From Branchiostoma floridae (taxonomy: Eukaryota; Chordata; Leptocardii; Amphioxiformes; Branchiostomatidae), in contig NC_049982.1 in the NCBI RefSeq assembly GCF_000003815.2, forward strand, positions 4,299,259 to 4,363,258: 64,000 bases of DNA, in the 5' to 3' direction. Both the position numbers and the translations under genes were made by a program. Under the pieces are notes generated by a model, which ran no database searches, was not told the origin of the DNA, and worked only from the letters and a program-made list of their open reading frames with translations. This document shows positions 58,020 to 64,000 of the stretch, piece after piece. Position 1 is the first letter of the stretch; the number at the start of each line of letters is the position of its first letter.

Positions 58020-58480
58020 AAATGATACACAAATGTTTACAGAAACATCACTTTTCAACTATACATCAATTCAAAGTTTACATTTACCAAAAATTCTTAA
58101 AAATTATTTGTGGAGTCAGGACTAAAACAATATCTAACAAAAATCACAAGAAAATAGATATACTATTTTTTAGTTAAAATTTAAATCAGGCAGGATGTGC
58201 GTAGGGCCGTAGGCTGATGACATCTGTCCTACTCCTACCTTAATGACTTTCATTGTCCAGCCTCTCACAGCTTCACTGAAGGACAAGTCTTATTCTCAGT
58301 CTCCTTTTGTGAGCAGAAATTAGTGCTGATAAGAGGCTGTCTGAGTACTGGGAGTGTGGAGGGGGAAATGTCAGACATCCCAGAGAGAGACAAGAGGGTC
58401 TGCATGGGGGTCCCCGCAACGATTTCTGCTAAATTCAGAAGAATGTGCTACGCTATATATGTAGAATTTAATTTTTTTTA
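58020..58480. repeat. Segment duplicated on the other side of the GPCR gene (copy 1)
   Basis: TTCAAAGTTTACATTTACCA, ATCTAACAAAAATCAC, GGATGTGCGTAGG, GGCTGATGAC, CACAGCTTCACTGAA and GAGGGGGAAATGTC follow the same order as in 62.27-62.62 kb, at moderate identity. Confidence 0.65.
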
Positions 58481-60213
58481 TTTCTTTGTACTATTTGGCA
58501 ATCCTAATGGTATTGTGTTCATGTCCAGGTCCCAATACTAAGCAGATGTAGTTTTTTTTAATGACTCACACTTTTTTTACTGCTTGACAAAGGCTATGTG
58601 GAAAAAATTCTGCATTTTTGCAAAGATGTTGCCTTTCTAGTTTAATATTGTGATCCACTAAATGTTCTACCAACCCAGATGAAATGATTTTTGGAAAGAA
58701 ATGAGGAATTTTTCAATATCTAGTGCATTGTGTATGAAAGGGTATCCTTCCTCATCGAATGCTTGCTGTTGTCATTCTTACAACAAGAATTTTCTGAGAG
58801 ATGGCTATGAATACCATGTAGATTGAATACGATCGTTGAGGTACCACATTTTTAGTACTGGAATCATCTCATTTTGTACTGGGTTTCACACGCATTAGGA
58901 TAACATAAGACATGTTTTAAACACCCCTCAGTCAGTAACTTGTAGAAATTTTTACAGAGTCTTACTGTTAGAAATGTTGTAATATGTTCTGGTGATGCTT
59001 TATTTTCAACTACTGTAATTCCTGATTTTTTCAATGTACTGTTATGTTCACGGTTTTCACAGTGACAACTGTAACATGAACTTATCATTACTGATAATAA
59101 ATAAATCACAGACTTTTTTTATGCGCACTTGCCGCGACAGTGAACATTTAGTTCCGAGAACAAGTTGAATTTTCTCAGACCGTGAAAGTTTCATACCGAG
59201 AAGACAAAGTGAACTACAGTATTGACGGACTGTTGAAAATGATTTTCAGAAAATTTCTGTTGACCTGAGGGTTTGTCCATGCAAGTGATCCAAGAAGATG
59301 AAGGCCACTTTTTGGCTTCAGGACCATATTTCGACATTGCCTATTTACTGGAAACAATTCTATCATCTAGATCAGGATTTCTCTTGTTCTTGTTCTTGTA
59401 TGGTTACTGGGCAACACTACTTAGTGTTGTGGCAATCCACCCAGCGTAGTAGTACAAAAGTCAGCCGTGACAACCCAAGCACCGTACATATTGGACATAA
59501 ATTAGATGGCAAAACGTTATTCCAACAATGACTACTACATGTAGTAAAATACCTCATCTTTTGTGAGGTAAATTTAGCCTTCTTTTGCAAGGTTGATTAT
59601 ATATTTAATATTTATCAAGTTGTTGAATTAACAGAAGTTGTCATACATTTTACCTTTGTACAATTTTTGTGCATTTAAGTCTATCATCAGTCTAACAGAG
59701 ACAAAGGATACAATCACTCACCAAAGGATTCAGCCACTATCCAACTTTGTTCCAATGCTTGTGTCCAGGATCATGTCCATTCAGTTTTCATGGGTTGGCC
59801 ATGAACAGTTCCATGATTTTGATGTCGTCCTTCTACTCCACATGCAGTAATCTTCTGCGTCCACCACAGTTCGCCTGTCAAACATAGAACAGTCAGTTCT
59901 CCCCTTTTTACATGGCATTGCAGGCTTTGTCTTGTGATAAAAGTTCCGCAAGGTTGATGCACATATCTAAAAATATATTATTAAGAAAACTTCTGTTTAA
60001 TTGTTGCCTATTTATGCTGCAGCTCACTGTGTTCACCATTGTTCTAAAAACCCAACGTTAAGAAAAGTCCAAGCAAACATTGTGGATCATTCCTAATGCC
60101 TCGCAGGTGTTGTTATCCATCGCACTGTTCAGCCTGTATTCTCATGCCAATGCATTGCCATCTATGGATCTTGCTTTCTTCTTGGCAACTTCATCCCCAC
60201 AAATGATGATGTC
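58481..60213. other. Spacer downstream of the GPCR gene
   Basis: No exon with recognisable product. The region may contain the GPCR 3' UTR (minus strand). Confidence 0.4.
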
Positions 60214-61680
60214 CTAATCTATGTGGATTTCTGGTAGAGATGTGGAAGTGGCCACCATCCTTGGACCCTGTTCGTTTTGTTCAGGAGACACTGTTTTCTG
60301 TCCGTGGTGTTGGCGACGTGGTGGTGGGCTGGGGTGTATCTCTGCCTGTACGGTCAGTACCATGGGTTGGCTGGGTTGGGTCTTCTTCTCTTTGCAGCAT
60401 CCTTGAAGGGGTGCTTGCTCTGGATGTTCTTCTCCCTGTGTTTTGGGTGGACTTGAACTAGTAGGAGGTGGTATCTGCTCTTCAAGCTGCCCCTCTCCTT
60501 GTGAATGTGAAGAGGATGGTGTTGGCCTGAATTTCCGGCGTGAAGCCCATTGCCCACTATTAGGATTGCTGAAGATAGCCATCTCCGTGTCCTGGCCTCG
60601 CTGTATGGGAGGTGGTGCCATTGCTGCATGTGCATTTTGTGTCATGCCACACAGCTCCCTCAGAGCTCGTCGGACCTCTGGGTGCCTGAAGCCATAGATG
60701 ATGGGGTTGACCACAGACGAAAGCGTCAGGTAGATCAGCTTGGCTACTTGGGAGGTAATGAGGAGTGAGACACCTTTTTCTTCTTCGTGGAACGAAACCC
60801 GAGCCAATGCAATCATGACTATGTAGGATGCCAACTGCACAGCCAGAACTATGATATGCGGCGCCAATGTCTTGAAGGCCTTGGTCTGGCAGAGCCACAG
60901 GTTTCGGTTCTCGTCCCTCTCCTGCTGTTTCCTGGCCTCCTTGAAGACAAGGCAGTAGATTGTGATGATCACAAGGAGAGACAGTGCTGCCCCAAGATAG
61001 CAAATGCTTGCAAAGATGGCAGCAGTGCTGGTGCTGGTGATGGGGTCTACGTGACACAGATGTAGGCCACCACTGGAGTTCTGCAGCCGTTGGATGATTG
61101 CCGATCCAGCCCCGAACAGCAGGGCAAAGGCCCTCACTGCAAGTATGCCAAACACGACGCGCTTTGTGGTGAGTTTGCTGTTGTAATGCAGCGGTTGGCA
61201 GATGAAGTAGTACAGTTCTACTGCCATCAGAAAGTATGTGCCAAACATTGATGATGATGACAATCGCCCCACCAGGATTTGGACCCAGCATGCCTCTTGA
61301 CCAACTCTTGCATCTTGACTGAAGAGAAGGCAGAGTTCTGTGGGAATCAAGAAGACAGTGAAGATGATGTCATCTACTGACAAGTTGCATCGGAGATAGT
61401 GGCGAGGCCTTTGGAGAAAGTCCTTCTTGCAGACCAGGTAGATGAGCAGCAGGCTGCACCCCACAGCCAACACCACGCTGATGATGAGATATGCTGTCTG
61501 AAGACCAAGAGACAGGGTACTGTCAGATAGAACACGATACTTGTGCTCTAGAAGGATGGCAAATCTATTGTCTTCTCCAGCCATGTTTTCTTTGTGACCC
61601 GGTCGGAAGTCTGAAGTTGAGCTGTAGAAGAAGAATTCTGTTTCCAACAGAAATTTGTCAACCCTGTGATGCAAAACCAA
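60214..61680 (-). CDS. Class A (rhodopsin-like) GPCR, single exon
   Basis: An uninterrupted frame of 488 codons (ATG 61680, stop at 60214). A shorter start at 61584 gives MAGEDNRFAILLEHKYR and is at least as likely, because the first 32 residues are unlike the rest. Seven spans fall at about 58-83, 95-120, 132-157, 175-195, 216-245, 268-293 and 303-328 (long numbering). Asp103 in span 2 (LSVDD), the Cys131-Cys209 pair and NPIIY 325-329 in span 7 are kept. The DRY position reads ELY (ELYYFICQPLHY), lacking the Arg, and the CWxP motif of span 6 is absent. The long cytoplasmic tail is rich in Pro, Ser, Gln and Glu. Ligand unknown. It lies on the opposite strand, probably within a long DNAI7 intron. 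Confidence 0.88.
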   Translation of the reverse strand: MVLHHRVDKFLLETEFFFYSSTSDFRPGHKENMAGEDNRFAILLEHKYRVLSDSTLSLGLQTAYLIISVVLAVGCSLLLIYLVCKKDFLQRPRHYLRCNLSVDDIIFTVFLIPTELCLLFSQDARVGQEACWVQILVGRLSSSSMFGTYFLMAVELYYFICQPLHYNSKLTTKRVVFGILAVRAFALLFGAGSAIIQRLQNSSGGLHLCHVDPITSTSTAAIFASICYLGAALSLLVIITIYCLVFKEARKQQERDENRNLWLCQTKAFKTLAPHIIVLAVQLASYIVMIALARVSFHEEEKGVSLLITSQVAKLIYLTLSSVVNPIIYGFRHPEVRRALRELCGMTQNAHAAMAPPPIQRGQDTEMAIFSNPNSGQWASRRKFRPTPSSSHSQGEGQLEEQIPPPTSSSPPKTQGEEHPEQAPLQGCCKEKKTQPSQPMVLTVQAEIHPSPPPRRQHHGQKTVSPEQNEQGPRMVATSTSLPEIHID

Positions 61681-62269
61681 CCTCAGAGTCCGGCAAGAAA
61701 TCTCTGCCCTGCGCTAGCCAGCGCAGAGCGGAAATGTGTTGGGAGTAGGTAACAATTATTTGTGATTTCAGTAAGCGATGACGTAAATGCAAATGAAGGC
61801 TGGAGTAGGAATCTTATATTTGAAAGGATGTCCCTTGTTGTCAAGCAAGTTGTTGCTAACGTCGCACAGTCTTTTTTAACCCTTTCATGTTCCATCAGGA
61901 TTGCCTAGGCCTCCCTACCAGGTTCTATTCAGCCAAGTATTTCCTATCTATTAAAGAGGTCATGTAATATATATGTAAATGTCCTGAACATTTTTTGTTC
62001 CTGCCAATAAAAATTTCCCAAATGCCTAACTTTTGAAGACATCATACACTGATTGAATTGGACTAAACTGACAGCTTTCAACTAATACTTGTCTTATAGT
62101 AATAGTTCCGTACCTTTGAATTTACAGCAATCGGGCGATCCGACCCGTGGTTGGGCTGACACCTTGGGCGATACGGAATACACCGTGTTGTATTCTATAT
62201 GTATATATATTTTACTAAGTATGAATTTTAAGTTGAATGCATCCAAAAACATTAATGCACAGCAGAAAA
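61681..62269. other. GPCR upstream flank
   Basis: No exon recognised. The promoter of the GPCR should lie here, but no TATA box or other element is convincing. Confidence 0.35.
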
Positions 62270-62620
62270 CATCGCTTTTTACAAAAGTCCACTTCAAAGT
62301 TTATTTTTACCAAATTATTTATATTGTGGACCTATTAGATGAGACGATAGCTAACAAAAATTCCAAGGTAGTAAAATCGGGGAGGATGTGTGTAGCCATT
62401 GGCTGATGGCGTTTGTCATGCCTTTTATTTAGCAACTTTCGATAGTCCAGTACCCCACAGCTTCACTAAATCACAAGCCTTTTGTTAGCGGAAATTAGGT
62501 GACTAATGTGGTAAGGGGCTTTTTGAATACAGGTAGTGCGGAGGAGAAATGTCTGAGGGAGACAGAAATGAGATTCTTTGCAATATTTATGTATGAAAGG
62601 GTTATTAATCTTTCTTCCTC
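62270..62620. repeat. Segment duplicated on the other side of the GPCR gene (copy 2)
   Basis: Counterpart of 58.02-58.48 kb: TTCAAAGTTTATTTTTACCA, AGCTAACAAAAATTCC, GGATGTGTGTAGCC, CACAGCTTCACTAAATCACA, GAGGAGAAATGTC. Confidence 0.65.
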
Positions 62621-62659
62621 AACCAGACTCGTGCCTTGTCGAATAGTCATAGGGGAATT

Positions 62660-62740
62660 TAACCAAGTTAGGAATAAAAGTACTGGTACATGTAGGAGGC
62701 CATTGGCCTGGGAGTCAACTGACTGGCTGGCGGAGTCTGT
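62660..62740. repeat. Dispersed GTTAGGAATAAAAG repeat
   Basis: AAGTTAGGAATAAAAGTAC and TTGGCCTGGGAGTCAACTGA match the repeat at 43.38-43.44 kb. Confidence 0.55.
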
Positions 62741-62943
62741 TCGTTGTTTCGGTCTTCAAAGATCATAAAACTAATCTTCTCGTAGTTCTGGAGTTGATAT
62801 ATTAAGCCATAAATGGATAAAAGTGTGGTTGGATGTCAACAGGCTGCTGGCTTTATTTTCAATGCAACGAGCATTTTGCTAACCTATCTATTACCATTCT
62901 CTGTAGTTATTTTTGCTAACTTCTTCTATAAACTTCCTCTAAA

Positions 62944-63416
62944 AGTTGGGACCGCGTAGCTGTATTCGGCCCGTGACCGAGAGGTCGCCTGTTCGAATCC
63001 GCCTGCCGTGTTGCCGGTCTTGTGCCCTTGGGAAAGGCACTTTACACGACTTTCCTCACTTTACTCAAGTGAAAAATGAGTCGTCCCTCGGATAGGACGT
63101 TAAATAGAGGTCCCGTGTGTGGGAGAGCCATACCCTATGCACGTTAAAGAACCCGCCACATGTGCGAACATCCACCCTAGCGGATCAAACCATTCCGGCC
63201 AAAATAGGGGTAGGGAATCTCCCGAGCAGCCCTCGTAACCCCTGCTTCGCCTATTGGGTCAGTTAGTCCTCACTCATAGTGAGCAATTGGGCTGGTCTCA
63301 ATCATGATGTTTCTGACCTAGGGCGAAGAGTTGCTGTTACAGTTTCAATCATGTAACCCGTAACCTTGAGTGGCCTTTAGGCCTTGTTACGTGATTGAGT
63401 AAAAAAAAAAAAAATT
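62944..63416 (+). mobile_element. Full-length-looking tRNA-related SINE (family M)
   Basis: The head has a B-box-like TGTTCGAATCC at 62991-63001. It is followed by TTGTGCCCTTGGGAAAGGCA, TTTCCTCACT, CTCGGATAGGACGTTAAATA, CACGTTAAAGAACCCGCC and a tail with GTGGCCTTTAGGCCTTGTTA. It ends in an A-rich run at 63401-63414. Fragments of it are at 16.7, 34.7 and 38.1 kb. Confidence 0.8.
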
Positions 63417-63764
63417 GAAACTTGAAGCATCGTCCACCGCTTCCACAGTTTGGCAGATCGGTTGGCCGCAAAATGACAGCGCTATTAGATTTTGCCTCGT
63501 CAATCAGTGAAGGAATTATAAGAAGGACCTCATTATGTTACGACTATACTTAACCATATTTAACAAACTTTGAAGTTTTCAAATGCTGATTGTCAAGTTG
63601 GACAAAACAAATTCTCATGATGGACCAGGCACTTCCTGTTACAATTCCTGCATGGGTTTGTCTGTTCTGTCACAGTCCACTCGCAAAGAAATAGATTCTG
63701 AAGTACTTGGCACCTATTAGAAACTCATCAGCAGACCTCAAAGATGGCACTGGGATATGGCAGA

Positions 63765-63866
63765 CGTGCTAGCTGGATAGACTGAAAAAAGCTGACTGTA
63801 AACCCATGGTAAGCTATTTGTCCCTATTTGGCCAAATTCTTCTCTTTAAAATCTTATCCAGCTGAC
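63765..63866. repeat. Dispersed AGCTGGATAGACTG repeat
   Basis: GCTAGCTGGATAGACTGAAA and TATTTGTCCCTATTTGGCCA match 43.45-43.52 kb. Confidence 0.55.
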
Positions 63867-64000
63867 CAGGGGTCTAGCCAGCGTCCGTTTTTCCGTCAAT
63901 TGACGGAAATTTGCTGCGTCTGACGGAAAAATTTTAAAACCAATCCGTCAACTTTGACGGACAAAAATCCTTGGTGGAAGCTACAGGCGGCTTGGGGACG
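63867..64000. mobile_element. hAT-like MITE family L, copy 2 (cut by window end)
   Basis: CAGGGGTCTAGCCAGCGTCC and the following TCCGTCA blocks are the reverse complement of 56.84-56.98 kb. The other end is beyond the window. Confidence 0.8.

Noticed and set aside
62116-62190. Possible next DNAI7 exon after TTTACAG at 62127
   Set aside because: The frame QSGDPTRGWADTLGDTEYT does not resemble DNAI7 and runs on without a convincing donor.
1-64000. Prokaryotic features: operons, CRISPR arrays, rRNA, Shine-Dalgarno sites
   Set aside because: None present; introns, GT-AG splicing and animal families show a metazoan nuclear genome.

Overview
This is nuclear DNA from an animal, most likely a lancelet (Branchiostoma or a close relative). 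The genes have short exons, GT-AG introns and chordate-type families. They include an unduplicated Lhx1/5 gene, a lectin-rich polycystin-1 relative, and the divergent pair ETFRF1-DNAI7, which is also adjacent in human. The intergenic and intronic DNA is packed with small inverted-repeat elements, SINEs, truncated LINEs and micro/minisatellites. The species cannot be fixed from sequence alone.

Layout. 1-17.2 kb: no coding exon recognised; tandem arrays (1.6-1.9, 2.7-3.7, 11.7-12.1 kb), MITEs and tRNA-like SINEs. 17.26-18.52 kb: young 5'-truncated LINE with an open RT frame, antisense to the next gene. 18.87-19.23 kb (+): terminal coding exon of Lhx1/5; its LIM and homeodomain exons are not in the window. 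19.2-26.3 kb: flank and spacer with a LINE nested in a MITE, a 1-kb inverted-repeat element and a possible regulatory block with an RFX X-box. 26.35-43.21 kb (+): a 23-exon gene whose splice phases all agree and give a 1,590-residue protein: signal peptide, five C-type lectin domains, two EGF domains and a third EGF-like module, two FN3, a Thr/Ser/acidic stalk, a polycystin-1-type GAIN/REJ-like region, GPS, one membrane span, then a stop inside a broken PLAT domain. A relic of the next PLAT exon lies at 44.10 kb and no channel segments follow. 46.51-48.17 kb (-): ETFRF1 (LYRM5), two coding exons. 50.72-56.09 kb (+): first five coding exons of DNAI7 (CASC1), continuing past the window. 60.21-61.68 kb (-): intronless class A GPCR, probably nested in a DNAI7 intron.

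How the genes relate. ETFRF1 (mitochondrial LYR protein) and DNAI7 (axonemal dynein factor) are head to head, as I recall them in human at 12p12.1. An X-box-like and an NRF1-like site sit just upstream of the DNAI7 start; transposon insertions have lengthened the shared spacer. The polycystin-1 derivative looks like a cilia/membrane lectin receptor that has lost its channel half. The most notable points are that truncated receptor, the minisatellite that copies the 3' splice site of DNAI7 exon 3, and the conserved divergent pair.
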